Source: Opitutaceae bacterium
GTDB taxonomy: Bacteria; Verrucomicrobiota; Verrucomicrobiia; Opitutales; Opitutaceae
Direction of reading: 5' to 3'
Length of the DNA: 64,000 nucleotides
Assembly: GCA_024233285.1 (NCBI GenBank)
Contig: JACKPU010000006.1
Location: forward strand, 62,001 to 126,000
The position numbers and the translations under genes are program-made. The notes beneath the pieces were generated by a model. The model had not been told where the DNA came from and did not search any database. It saw nothing but the letters and a program-made list of their open reading frames with translations. Position 1 is the stretch's first letter; each line of letters begins with the position of its first letter. Shown one piece after another: positions 54,001 through 61,972 of this stretch.

Positions 54001-56713
54001 GATTGTGTTCGATCACGACAATGCTGTGCCCCTGCTCGACCAAGGCCTGCAAGACGGTGAGCAAGCGTTTGACGTCGTGGCGGTGCAGGCCGGTGGTGGG
54101 TTCGTCGAGCAAGAGCAACGCGCCCGTGCTGCCGGCGCCGGCGTGACCGGCGAGATAGCGCACGAGTTTGAGCCGTTGCGATTCGCCGCCGGACAGCGTG
54201 TTGAGCGGCTGGCCCAGTGTCAGATAGCCCAGGCCGACGGACTCGAGGACGCGCAGCTTGCGCTGGATGCCGGGCTCGCCTTCGAACCGCAACAAGGCAT
54301 CGGACACGCTCGTGTTAAGCACATCCGCGACCGACTGATCGTTCCAGCGAATTCCCAGCACCTCGGGTTTGAAGCGTCGGCCTTCGCAAACCGGACAGGG
54401 CACGAAGACATCGGAAAGGAACTGCATCTCCACGCGTTCGTAGCCGAGCCCCTGGCAGTGATCGCAGCGTCCTTCGCCACTGTTGAACGAGAAGCTGGAG
54501 GCGTTGAACCCGGCCGCCTGCGCTGCGGGAGTGTTGGCGAACAGATTGCGGATATCGTCCCACGCCTCGGTGTAGAGCGCGGCATTGGAACGCGGCGTGC
54601 GTGAGAGCGGCGATTGATCGACGAGCACGATTTCGCCGAGCTCCAGATCGCTGTGCAGCGAGCTGATGACGGCGGGATCCTCGGTGAGCTGATTGCGTTG
54701 GGTGAGCAGGCCTTGATGAATGACGTTGTCGAGCAGGGTGGACTTGCCCGAACCCGAGACGCCGCTCAGGCACACGAAGCGTTGCAGCGGCACGCTGAAG
54801 GAGAGATCGCGCAGGTTGTGTTTGGAAACCTGCTTGAAATGCAGTGCGGGATGCTGCGCGTCGACTGGGCGTCGGCTCGCGGGTGCGTCAATGGTTTCAC
54901 GTCCCGCGAAGTAGGCGCCCGTGATGCTGTCCTTGGATTTGAGCAGCGCGGGCACGTCGCCTTGAAAAACGATCTGGCCGCCGCGACCGCCGGGCTCGGG
55001 ACCGACTTCGATGACATGATCGGCGGCGCGGATCATGGCCTCGTCATGCTCCACCACCACCACGGTGTTGCCCACGGCGGTGAGTGTGTGGATGATTTCG
55101 ATCAGCCGATCAATGTCGCGCGGGTGCAGACCGACGCTCGGTTCGTCCAGCACGAAGAGGGTGTCGACGAGCGAAGTGCCCAGGCAGCCGGTGAGATTGA
55201 CGCGTTCGACTTCACCGCCGGAGAGCGTGCGGGAACTGCGATCAAGCGTCAGGTAACCCAATCCGACCTGTTCGAGATAACGCAACCGCGTGAGGATCGA
55301 TTCGTGGGCGAGGGTCGATTGGTGACTGGAGGAGGAGGCGTCCGGCGCCCCGCCGTCTGCCGCGACGAGTTGCAGCAGTTCGGTGACGGAAAGTTGGTAG
55401 AGTTGAGGCAGCGTGTAATCGCGCCATTTCCAACAAAGGGCCTCGGGCTGGAGTCGCGTGCCGTGGCAGTCCGGACAGGTGTTGTAGGCACGGTAGCGCG
55501 AAAGGAAGACGCGCACGTGCATCTTGTAAGTGTTCTTCTCGAGCCAATTGAAAAAGCCCTTCACGCCATACCAATATTTGGGCCAGGTCTTGCCGTTTTC
55601 TTCACCGTAACCGGGCTCGCCGTTGATGATGAAATCGCGCTGGTCTTGGGACAGGGACGCGAACGGCACATGGGTGGGAATCTTCTTTTTCTTGGTGAAG
55701 ACGAGCAGGTCTTTTTTCGATTCGCCGTAGATGTCGCTTTCCCAGCATTTGATGGCTCCTGCGTCGATGGAGAGCGATTGGTCGGGCAGGGCGAGGCGGT
55801 AATCGATTTCGATGATGCGACCGAAACCGCGGCAACGCGGACAGGCCCCGAGGGGCGAGTTGAAGGAAAAGAGCGCGGGCGTGGCGGCGCGAAACGAACG
55901 GCCGGTTTCAGGCGAATGGAGCCCGCGGGAATAATGTCCTGCGACCGGGAAGGTTGTGCGGTCGCGCCCTTCCTGTTCGTGCACGAACAGCTGCACCTGA
56001 CCTTGCCCGAAGTGCAGCGCGGTCTCGGTGGCCTCAAGGAAGCGCGATTGATTTTCGGACCGCATGGCCACGCGGTCCTGCACGACGTGGAATGCGTCCG
56101 GAAAGCCCTTGGGCAGAGCTTCCAGCAGATCGTCGAGCTTGTGAATCGCGCCTGCGGCCAGCACGCGAACGTAGCCCTGGGTCTTCAAGTTGCCGAGCAC
56201 TTCGGACCATTTGAGCTTGGCCGGCCGGGTGATGGGGAAACAAACGAGCAGCGTGCGCTCCTTGTGGCTGGCGAAGGCCTTGCGCCAGATCGTGGCCGGC
56301 GTGTCGTCTTCGACCGGTAGTCCGGTGGCCGGATCAAAGCATCGGGCGACATGGCTGAACCAGACTTTGAAGTAGTCGGTCAGCTCGGTCATCGTCCCGA
56401 CGGTGGAACGCGAGGTCTTGACCGTGTTGGTCTGTTCAATCGCGATGGACGGACGGATGTTCTCGATCGAGTCCACCCGTGGCTTGTCGAGCAGGTCGAG
56501 AAACTGGCGCGTGTAGGCGCTGAAGGTCTCGACATAGCGCCGCTGTCCCTCGGCGTGAAGGGTATCGAAGACCAGCGAGGACTTGCCTGCGCCGCTCAGT
56601 CCGGTGACGGCGATGTATTGGCCCAGGGGAATATCGAGATCGAATCCCTTGAGGTTGTTCTGCCGCACACCGCGGAGCCGGATGCACTGATGAGACGGAA
56701 GCGAAGATGGCAC
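51032..56713 (-). CDS. uvrA: Double-length UvrA-like excinuclease ABC subunit A (tandem fusion)
   Basis: A 1893-residue protein made of two complete UvrA-like units head to tail; ordinary UvrA has about 940 residues. Unit 1 spans about 1-975 and unit 2 about 980-1893. Four Walker A motifs are visible: GLSGAGKSS (38-46), GVSGSGKST near 657, GVSGSGKST near 1014 and GPSGAGKST near 1551. Four ABC signatures follow the pattern LSGGE (EVERVNL, ESQRLKL, EAQRIRL, EAQRLKL). Cys pairs of zinc modules occur in both units (CPRCRGFG, CDHCQGLG, CPTCRGHG, CETCAGAG). UvrA finds DNA damage for nucleotide excision repair; a fusion would be a covalent 'dimer'. No frameshift is seen. No ordinary uvrA lies in the window. 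Confidence 0.9.
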   Translation of the reverse strand: MPSSLPSHQCIRLRGVRQNNLKGFDLDIPLGQYIAVTGLSGAGKSSLVFDTLHAEGQRRYVETFSAYTRQFLDLLDKPRVDSIENIRPSIAIEQTNTVKTSRSTVGTMTELTDYFKVWFSHVARCFDPATGLPVEDDTPATIWRKAFASHKERTLLVCFPITRPAKLKWSEVLGNLKTQGYVRVLAAGAIHKLDDLLEALPKGFPDAFHVVQDRVAMRSENQSRFLEATETALHFGQGQVQLFVHEQEGRDRTTFPVAGHYSRGLHSPETGRSFRAATPALFSFNSPLGACPRCRGFGRIIEIDYRLALPDQSLSIDAGAIKCWESDIYGESKKDLLVFTKKKKIPTHVPFASLSQDQRDFIINGEPGYGEENGKTWPKYWYGVKGFFNWLEKNTYKMHVRVFLSRYRAYNTCPDCHGTRLQPEALCWKWRDYTLPQLYQLSVTELLQLVAADGGAPDASSSSHQSTLAHESILTRLRYLEQVGLGYLTLDRSSRTLSGGEVERVNLTGCLGTSLVDTLFVLDEPSVGLHPRDIDRLIEIIHTLTAVGNTVVVVEHDEAMIRAADHVIEVGPEPGGRGGQIVFQGDVPALLKSKDSITGAYFAGRETIDAPASRRPVDAQHPALHFKQVSKHNLRDLSFSVPLQRFVCLSGVSGSGKSTLLDNVIHQGLLTQRNQLTEDPAVISSLHSDLELGEIVLVDQSPLSRTPRSNAALYTEAWDDIRNLFANTPAAQAAGFNASSFSFNSGEGRCDHCQGLGYERVEMQFLSDVFVPCPVCEGRRFKPEVLGIRWNDQSVADVLNTSVSDALLRFEGEPGIQRKLRVLESVGLGYLTLGQPLNTLSGGESQRLKLVRYLAGHAGAGSTGALLLLDEPTTGLHRHDVKRLLTVLQALVEQGHSIVVIEHNLDVLKSADWIIEIGPEAGSGGGRVIAAGPPETVVKATTATSPFLRAALRGVHASDAALPELQAAEAPGTYHPASAGAELTITGARENNLKNLSLTIPHHELTVVTGVSGSGKSTLAFDIVFAEGQRRFMESMSPYARQFVEQLPRPALDRLTGIPPTVAIEQRVTRGSRKSTVATITEVAQYLRLLYARLGVQHHPDTDKPVEPLSPAQLRKLLTRVQATPKAKRAKHLYLCAPLIRGRKGHHQPIATWIAKQGYELMRADGQLLAVAAFTKLDRYREHDIEVVVADLKTHPQSAEALDTALRLGKGACFLLTPQGEVLSWFSTTRTDVESGESFPELDPKHFSFNSPRGWCPTCRGHGKVYPWMLEPKEDEDDPLARLRSFGIDAAEDVSDDGTACPDCQGQRLNRTARAVKLHFRGRKAALSLPELLRDTPASLLTNLHQLALDARGKLITQDIVPQIEERLKFLDHVGLGYLALDRPTETLSGGEAQRIRLAAQLGSNLSGVLYVLDEPSIGLHARDNDRLIETLQSLRAKGNTVLVVEHDDELMERADRIIDLGPAAGVHGGELLANGTPAEIKRSARSLTGLFLKQGITHPLRGSYRSLPAVSGKSRAWLELRNAAYRNLQGFDLRVPLGRLTMVAGPSGAGKSTLFRDVLHPAVNHAIKAKKPRLTGRQFVSATNFATEPAATGNGRKANNPPFAELRGAASFKSVIEVDQSPIGKTPRSTPATYLGIFDLIRQFFASLPDAKIRGYNAGRFSFNTAGGRCETCAGAGRIKLEMAFMPNTYLPCEDCGGSRYAAELADITWKGRNIGGVLQLTFEEAVAFFDFHSQLSEVCRLMVDCGLGYLTLGQSSPTLSGGEAQRLKLVTELARGLASYTERSRGETPQNLYLLEEPTIGLHLSDCEKLIHVLHSLVDQGHTVVVIEHHLDLLAEADYLVELGPSGGPDGGQLLYQGPVNGIAKIKRSPTAPYLVPKLQRRPTASSRADG

Positions 56714-56807
56714 GGCAGATTACGAAGCGGGCTTGCGCCGGAAATGCAACCAGCGGGAAAGCCCGGCCGTGCTTTCCTGACATAACGCTGTCAGGAGCGT
56801 CGCGACT

Positions 56808-57575
56808 TCACTTGTCGGCCAGCACGAGCCGGGCGCGAACCTGGCGAATGGCCTTGGTCACGGCAGGCGCCGGCTGGTGGTTGGTCACGATGGTGAACCG
56901 CGCGTCAAAGGGAGTGGTCAGGCTCAGGGCCTTGCGCCCGAATTTGGAATCGTCGAGGGCAAAGATGCTCCGCTCGGCGGCGGCGATCATCTTGCGCTGG
57001 GCCGCCACGATCAGGGCGTTGTGATTCCAGATGCCATTTTCCGTGATGCCGGCGCCGCCGAGCACGGCGATGTCGGCGTGAACCTGGCCGAACGCCTCTT
57101 CGCACATCGGCCCTAGCGCGACACCGAGCCGGTTGTAAATCGTGCCGCCGGTGACGATGGTTTCGACGCTGCCCACATCGCTGAACAAACTGGCGACCGG
57201 CAGCGAATTGGTAATCACCTGCAGACGCTTGTCCACCAGCAGGCGGGCCACGGCGTAACTCGTGCTGCCGCCGTCGAGAATGACCGTCATGCCGGGTTGG
57301 ATTTCCTTGGCCACGCAGTTGGCGATGGCGAACTTTTCGTCGGCGAAGCGGGAATTGCGGGAGATGAAATCGTATTCTTGGGCGACGATATCCGTCTCCA
57401 CCAGCGAAGCTCCTCCGTGGTGCCGGCGCACGACGCCCTTGGCCTCCAACTGGTCCAAGGCGCGGCGCACGGTCGAGAGCGAACTGCTGAATTTGGAGGC
57501 CAGGATGCGCAGGTCGGCGTAACGGTGGGTGCGGATGTAACGCTCGATCAAATCTGTGCGCTGCTTGTTGGTCAT
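56808..57575 (-). CDS. DeoR-family transcriptional regulator
   Basis: A 255-residue regulator. The N-terminal winged helix (RYADLRILASKFSSSLSTVR, then RALDQLEAKGVVRRHHGGAS) matches DeoR helix-turn-helix proteins, and the C-terminal sugar-phosphate-sensing domain has VILDGGSTSYAVARLL, VITNSLPVASLF, VTGGTIYNRLGVALGP and the closing FALDDSKFGRKAL. DeoR proteins usually repress sugar-use genes and respond to phosphorylated sugars. The ATG overlaps the glycosyltransferase stop (ATGA). The target is unknown; no sugar operon is adjacent. Confidence 0.9.
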   Translation of the reverse strand: MTNKQRTDLIERYIRTHRYADLRILASKFSSSLSTVRRALDQLEAKGVVRRHHGGASLVETDIVAQEYDFISRNSRFADEKFAIANCVAKEIQPGMTVILDGGSTSYAVARLLVDKRLQVITNSLPVASLFSDVGSVETIVTGGTIYNRLGVALGPMCEEAFGQVHADIAVLGGAGITENGIWNHNALIVAAQRKMIAAAERSIFALDDSKFGRKALSLTTPFDARFTIVTNHQPAPAVTKAIRQVRARLVLADK

Positions 57576-58660
57576 GACGGCACGTTGAGCAATTTGGCGA
57601 AAAGGTCGAGATAGGCCCTAACTTGGCGGGCCGGAGCAAACTCCCGCCGCGCAAAGTCGCGGGCCCGCTGCCGGATCTCAGGCGAAGCGTCGGCGAATCT
57701 CCGCAGGGCGGCGCGAAAGCCCTCATGGTCGCCGAAGTCGATGCCTTGGCCGGTTTCGCCCGGAATGAAGGCCTCCTCCACGCCTTGGGCGCGGTAGGCG
57801 ACGGCAGGCAACCCGTGGGCTTGCGCTTCGATCAAGAAATTGGACAGCGATTCGCTGCGGGAGGCATGCACGGCGACATCGGCCGTGGCATAGAGCGGCT
57901 CCGGATTGCGCAGGAAGCCGAGGAACTTGACGCGATCCTGCACGCCCAGGCGCCGGGCGTGCGCCTGGCACGATGTGAGCGCCGGGCCATCGCCCGCCAG
58001 CCAGAGTTGCCAAGGAAAGTCGTCCGGCAGGCCGGCGGCGATGTCGATGAGTTCGCGCTGGTTCTTTTCCGGCCGGAACATCGCGACGTCGAGCAGGACC
58101 GCGGTGTTGTCGTTGGCGCCGTGCTGTTGGCGCAGCGCGGAGTTGCGCTCATGAGTCCGGTCTGGAAACACGAGTGAATTGTGGATGACCGTGATGCGAT
58201 CGCCGGGGATTTGATGGTTTTCCTCCAGCGTGGCCTTGGCCGCATGACTGTTGGCCACGATATGTCGCACGTTTCGCAGGGAGAGGCGAAAGAGCCAGGG
58301 GAGCGCCTTGCCGGTGCGCATGGTGCCGATGACGGCGGTATCCGGCCAGCGATCCCGGATCTCTTTGACGATGCCTTGTCCGTGGCAATTAGCCATGCGG
58401 CCCATGAGCAGAATGATGTTGGGCGGCTGTCGCTCGATCATCCGCGTCAATCCCGGGGCGAACCAGTCCAGCCGGGTATCGAAAGGCTGCAGCGAATGGT
58501 GAGTAACTTTTCCCGATAAGGTTGGGGCCAGCGGCCCTCCGGGGCGAAACGTGAGCAGAGTGACCTGGTGGTCTGCGTCGGCAAACGCGTTGGCCAGCAG
58601 GACCGATTGGCGTTCGGTGCCGCCACTGCGGAGGTAATCCTGCACGATCAGAATTTTCAT
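57572..58660 (-). CDS. Glycosyltransferase family 4-like protein
   Basis: A 362-residue GT-B glycosyltransferase. The N-terminal half starts MKILIVQDYLRSGGTERQSV, typical of GT4 enzymes, with a Gly loop and later NSHAAKATLEENHQIP and ITVIHNSLVF. The C-terminal donor site has DVAMFRPEKNQRELID, VKFLGFLRNPEPLYATADVAV and HASRSESLSNFLIEAQAHGL, where the E-x7-E-like pattern binds the nucleotide sugar. Role in making cell-surface glycans or glycolipids is inferred. The stop overlaps the DeoR gene start, so both may be co-expressed. Confidence 0.88.
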   Translation of the reverse strand: MKILIVQDYLRSGGTERQSVLLANAFADADHQVTLLTFRPGGPLAPTLSGKVTHHSLQPFDTRLDWFAPGLTRMIERQPPNIILLMGRMANCHGQGIVKEIRDRWPDTAVIGTMRTGKALPWLFRLSLRNVRHIVANSHAAKATLEENHQIPGDRITVIHNSLVFPDRTHERNSALRQQHGANDNTAVLLDVAMFRPEKNQRELIDIAAGLPDDFPWQLWLAGDGPALTSCQAHARRLGVQDRVKFLGFLRNPEPLYATADVAVHASRSESLSNFLIEAQAHGLPAVAYRAQGVEEAFIPGETGQGIDFGDHEGFRAALRRFADASPEIRQRARDFARREFAPARQVRAYLDLFAKLLNVPS

Positions 58661-58700
58661 TGCGGAAGGCGCCACGGAAAGGAAGGGTCGTCAGACAAGC

Positions 58701-59114
58701 ATGAATTCACCTTTGCTGCAATTGCTGGTGCGTTGGCTGGTGCTCGCCGTCGGCGTCACGGTCGCCACCCACATCATTCCCGGAATTGCCTGCGATAATC
58801 GCACAGTCCTGCTCGTGGTCGTCGTCCTGTTGAGTTTTTTCAACGCCATTTTGAAGCCGTTGCTGGTGTTGTTCACCCTGCCGTTCATCTTGCTGACGAT
58901 GGGCCTCGGCATGATCGTGATCAATGCCTTGTTGTTTTTGTTGGTCGGCAAATTGGTGGACGGTTTCTACGTGAGCGGATTTTGGGCGGCGGTGGGCGGA
59001 GCGCTTATCGTGAGCTTGACGAACTTTGTGGCGAGCCAGCTCTTTCGGCGTCCGCCGGGACCACCCAAGCAAAAACGCCGCCGCGACTCGCGCGATGATG
59101 TGATCGACGTCTGA
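58701..59114 (+). CDS. YvlD/phage-holin-superfamily IV membrane protein
   Basis: A 137-residue protein with four hydrophobic helices (LLVRWLVLAVGVTVATHIIP; LLVVVVLLSFFNAILKPLLV; LFTLPFILLTMGLGMIVINA; FWAAVGGALIVSLTNFV) and a basic C-terminus (RRPPGPPKQKRRRD). The NAILKPLLVLFTLPF motif is typical of the family annotated as '4TMS phage holin', including YvlD of Bacillus. These chromosomal copies are not phage genes; their role in the envelope is not settled. Divergent from the glycosyltransferase gene. Confidence 0.85.
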   Translation: MNSPLLQLLVRWLVLAVGVTVATHIIPGIACDNRTVLLVVVVLLSFFNAILKPLLVLFTLPFILLTMGLGMIVINALLFLLVGKLVDGFYVSGFWAAVGGALIVSLTNFVASQLFRRPPGPPKQKRRRDSRDDVIDV

Positions 59115-59191
59115 CGCGCAGCAGTCGAGGCGGGTTTTGCGTTTGACCGGGCATGTCCGGCAAGCGACCGTATTGACCAAATCTTACAAAC

Positions 59192-60589
59192 ATGGCTGAA
59201 ACTACGGAATACGATTTGGTTGTCATTGGCGGCGGTCCGGCGGGTTACGCCGCGGCGATCCGCGCCGGGCAACTCGGCAAGAAAGTGGCATGCGTGGAAG
59301 CGGAACGCGCCGGCGGCACTTGCTTGAACTGGGGCTGTATCCCGACCAAGGCGCTGCTCAAGAGCGCCGAGCTTTATCAGAAGATGCAGAAGGCCGAGAA
59401 TTACGGCCTGAGCGCCAAGGAGATTTCCTTTGATTTTGAAAAGGTCATGGGCCGATCGCGCACCGTGGCCGGCCAGATGGCCAAGGGCATCGAGTTCCTG
59501 TTCAAGAAGAACAAGGTCGATTACGGGGTGGGCCGCGGTCAGATCAGTGCGCCGGGCATGGTTTCGATTACCGACGGCGAACAGAAAGGGAAGTTTCTCC
59601 GCACGAAGAACGTGCTGTTGGCAACCGGCTGCAAAATGCGCCGCATTCCGGACCTCGAATATGACGGGGTGCGTGTGATGACGTCGCGCGAAGCCCTGGC
59701 GAATACCAAAATGCCGAAATCGATCGTCATTGTCGGTGCCGGTGCGATCGGGGTGGAGTTTGCCTATTTTTACAACGCCCTCGGGGCGAAGGTGACGCTG
59801 GTTGAAATGCTGCCGCAAGTGCTGCCGGTGGAGGACGAGGAAGTGGCGAAGCTGCTGCACCGTTCGTTCGACAAACAGGGCATCGCGGTGCACGTGAACA
59901 CAAAGTGCGAGAACTTCCGCGTTGGCAAAAAGTCAGTGAAACTCGATCTCGTGGCCGGTGACAAGAAGACCGAAGTGGAGGCTGAGGTCTTGCTTTCGGC
60001 CATCGGCGTCACGCCGAATTTGGAAGGAGCGCTCGCCGCCAATGTGAAGCTCGAACTCGAACGCGGCTATGTGAAGGTCGGCGACGACTACCAGACCACG
60101 GTCAAAGGCATTTACGCCGCCGGTGACATCATCGGCCCGCCTTGGCTGGCGCACGTGGCAACCTTCGAAGGCATCAACGCCGTCAACGGCATGTTTGGCC
60201 ATGGCAAACCCAAGCGTGTGAAGACATTCCCCGGGTGCACCTACTGCCAGCCGCAGGTGGCGAGCATCGGTCTGACCGAAAAGGCGGCGAAGGAGAAGAA
60301 GCTCGATATCAAGATCGGCAAATTCCCGTTTACGGCCTCAGGCAAGGCCGTCGCGTCCGCCGAGAGTGATGGGTTCGTCAAAGTCATCGCTGATGCCAAA
60401 ACCGGTGAGATCTACGGCGCGCACATCATCGGCTCCGAAGCGACCGAGCTCATTGCCGAATACGGTCTGGCCATCGACATGGAAGCGACGGTGGAGGAAA
60501 TCCATCACACTATCCATGCGCACCCGACGCTCAGCGAAGCGAACATGGAGGCCGCGGCGGCTTCCTTGGGTGAGGCGATCCATATTTGA
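59192..60589 (+). CDS. lpdA: Dihydrolipoyl dehydrogenase (E3)
   Basis: A 465-residue FAD-dependent disulfide oxidoreductase, the E3 of 2-oxoacid dehydrogenase complexes. FAD site VIGGGPAGYAAAIRAGQLG, redox pair Cys44 and Cys49 in GGTCLNWGCIPTKALL, NAD site VIVGAGAIGVEFAYFYNALG, and the C-terminal dimer-interface His motif HTIHAHPTLSEA. The start (MAETTEYDLVVIGGGP) is unambiguous. E1 and E2 genes are not in the window, so this gene stands alone. Confidence 0.96.
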   Translation: MAETTEYDLVVIGGGPAGYAAAIRAGQLGKKVACVEAERAGGTCLNWGCIPTKALLKSAELYQKMQKAENYGLSAKEISFDFEKVMGRSRTVAGQMAKGIEFLFKKNKVDYGVGRGQISAPGMVSITDGEQKGKFLRTKNVLLATGCKMRRIPDLEYDGVRVMTSREALANTKMPKSIVIVGAGAIGVEFAYFYNALGAKVTLVEMLPQVLPVEDEEVAKLLHRSFDKQGIAVHVNTKCENFRVGKKSVKLDLVAGDKKTEVEAEVLLSAIGVTPNLEGALAANVKLELERGYVKVGDDYQTTVKGIYAAGDIIGPPWLAHVATFEGINAVNGMFGHGKPKRVKTFPGCTYCQPQVASIGLTEKAAKEKKLDIKIGKFPFTASGKAVASAESDGFVKVIADAKTGEIYGAHIIGSEATELIAEYGLAIDMEATVEEIHHTIHAHPTLSEANMEAAAASLGEAIHI

Positions 60590-60669
60590 CCGGGCGCGCC
60601 GGCAATTTCTGAGGGCTGCAAGCTGCTATTCAACCGCCGAGGCGGGAAATCAGCTTGAAGCCTTACGCC

Positions 60670-60691
60670 GGGTGCCTACTGCTTGGCACCC
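60670..60691 (+). terminator. GC-rich hairpin between lpdA and tRNA-Arg
   Basis: GGGTGCC (60670-60676) and GGCACCC (60685-60691) form a 7-bp perfect stem with an 8-nt loop. Lies 80 bp after lpdA and 11 bp before the tRNA. No T-tract, so a terminator role is only possible. Confidence 0.4.
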
Positions 60692-60702
60692 GCGCTTATT
60701 CT

Positions 60703-60777
60703 GCTTCTGTAGCACAATGGATAGTGTAGTGGCCTCCGAAGCCATTGATCCGGGTTCGACTCCCGGCGGAAGCACCA
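60703..60777 (+). tRNA. tRNA-Arg (anticodon CCG), CCA encoded
   Basis: The 7-bp acceptor stem pairs GCTTCTG with CGGAAGC, the D arm is GCAC/GTGT, the anticodon stem GTGGC/GCCAT encloses loop CTCCGAA with anticodon CCG at 60736-60738, and the T arm CCGGG/CCCGG encloses TTCGACT. The 3' CCA is genomic. It would read CGG arginine codons. The neighbouring DUF368 gene converges on it. Confidence 0.97.
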
Positions 60778-60796
60778 GCGCAGTTTGCGCCCTGTG

Positions 60797-61717
60797 TCAG
60801 GCTTGATGCGAATTGCGATGGTCTGGGCTCAGCCGGCTGATGCCGAGGACAACGATGGCGCCAAGCAGAACGAACATGACAGCCCAAAGCAATCCGTCGG
60901 TGGATGCCGGAAGATGATTGATCTGGGTCAAGGGGACTTCTTCACCCTTGCTGTTGATGCGCGTGGTGAGGACTTCCTTCCACGGCCAGACGGTGCGAAG
61001 GGCGCCGGCCATGATGCCGGTCAGGGCGACGAGGGTGACATGGCGCCAGCGATGCAGCAGCCAGCTGACGATGCGCACGAATGAGAGGATGCCGACCGCG
61101 ATGCCTGAGATGAAAATGGCCAGTGATACGAAATCGCGGTGATTCACGGCTTCGAGCACCTGTTGATATTTGCCCATGATCACGAGCAGGTAGGAACCGG
61201 AGATCCCGGGCAGAATCATCGCGCAGATGGCGATGGCGCCGGCGAGAAACAGATAGAATGGGGAAGAGGGCGTTTGGAACGCCTGCATGCCGACCAGCCA
61301 GTAGGTGCCGATGGCCGTTGCGATGAAGGCGAGGTAGTCGGCGACGTGCCAGCGCCAAGTTTCGCGGATCAGGAGGACGATCGAACCGAGGACCAAGCCG
61401 AAGAAGAACGACCACAATTGCACCGGATGTGACTTAAACAGTCCGGACAGCACATGGGAGAGGCTCAGGATGGCCGTCACCAAGCCAAGGCCGAGGGCGA
61501 CAAAAAACGTCACCGGAACGCGGGCCCAGAGTTCGCGGAACTTGCCGCCAAACAGCAGCCGCAGGGTGGTGAGATCGAAGCTCTTGATCCCGTTGATCAG
61601 CCGGTCGTAGATGCCGCTGATGAAGGCGATGGTGCCACCGGAGACGCCGGGAACGAGGTCGGCCGCCCCCATAATCAATCCGATCAAGGCGACGCGGAGA
61701 TGAAAAAGGAAATTCAT
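60797..61717 (-). CDS. DUF368 membrane protein (PopT-type polyprenyl-phosphate transporter)
   Basis: A 306-residue polytopic membrane protein. The DUF368 signature GLIMGAADLVPGVSGGTIAF lies in the first 35 residues, and a second copy-like motif AICAMILPGISGSYLLVIMG comes in the middle, the two 'PG(V/I)SG' re-entrant loops of the family. Characterised members move undecaprenyl phosphate back across the membrane for reuse in cell-wall synthesis. The start at 61717 (MNFLFHLRVALIG) was chosen over a TTG four codons upstream. Downstream of the small basic protein gene, behind its terminator. Confidence 0.9.
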   Translation of the reverse strand: MNFLFHLRVALIGLIMGAADLVPGVSGGTIAFISGIYDRLINGIKSFDLTTLRLLFGGKFRELWARVPVTFFVALGLGLVTAILSLSHVLSGLFKSHPVQLWSFFFGLVLGSIVLLIRETWRWHVADYLAFIATAIGTYWLVGMQAFQTPSSPFYLFLAGAIAICAMILPGISGSYLLVIMGKYQQVLEAVNHRDFVSLAIFISGIAVGILSFVRIVSWLLHRWRHVTLVALTGIMAGALRTVWPWKEVLTTRINSKGEEVPLTQINHLPASTDGLLWAVMFVLLGAIVVLGISRLSPDHRNSHQA

Positions 61718-61737
61718 GCGTGAAAACAAAAGGTCAC

Positions 61738-61768
61738 AAAAAAGGCAGGTTTCGGTTGGAAACCTGCC
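61738..61768 (-). terminator. Rho-independent terminator of the small basic protein gene
   Basis: On the minus strand GGCAGGTTT (61768-61760) pairs with AAACCTGCC (61752-61744), 7-nt interior including one more C-G pair, followed by a run of six T (61743-61738). It begins 22 bp after the small basic protein stop. Confidence 0.9.
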
Positions 61769-61789
61769 CGGAAATGAAAACGAGACGGA

Positions 61790-61945
61790 TTAGATCTCAG
61801 GGGTGGTCTTGCGCAGACCTTGGACGCGATCGCCTTCCTTCCATTGGCCGCGCTTGCGGAGGAGCTCAACGCGTTCGAAACGCTTGAGGACGTTGCGCTT
61901 AATGACGATACCCTTGGATCCTTGGAGGCTGCTGTGCTGTGACAT
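61790..61945 (-). CDS. Small basic protein (Chlamydiae/Verrucomicrobia type)
   Basis: A 51-residue, strongly basic protein (MSQHSSLQGSKGIVIKRNVL and so on to RKTTPEI). It matches the small basic protein family described from Chlamydiae and Verrucomicrobia, often encoded near rRNA in those groups and thought to be linked to ribosomes or rRNA, though its function is not known. Here no rRNA gene is nearby in the window. It has its own strong terminator and lies between cutA and the DUF368 gene. The gene is short but its conservation makes it real; it is the clearest taxonomic marker in the window. Confidence 0.85.
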   Translation of the reverse strand: MSQHSSLQGSKGIVIKRNVLKRFERVELLRKRGQWKEGDRVQGLRKTTPEI

Positions 61946-61972
61946 GGCTTTAAAAGTTGGTGATGTTTCTTG

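Noticed and set aside
54614..56320. A 568-codon plus-strand open frame inside the uvrA fusion
   Set aside because: Antisense to conserved ABC-ATPase sequence; no recognisable domain.
51032..56713. Double UvrA as two genes merged by a sequencing error
   Set aside because: The frame is continuous across the join near residue 975, and the linking sequence reads as normal protein with no stop or start signals between the halves.
58701..59114. Possible prophage because of a holin-like annotation
   Set aside because: The protein belongs to the chromosomal YvlD-type group and no other phage gene is near.
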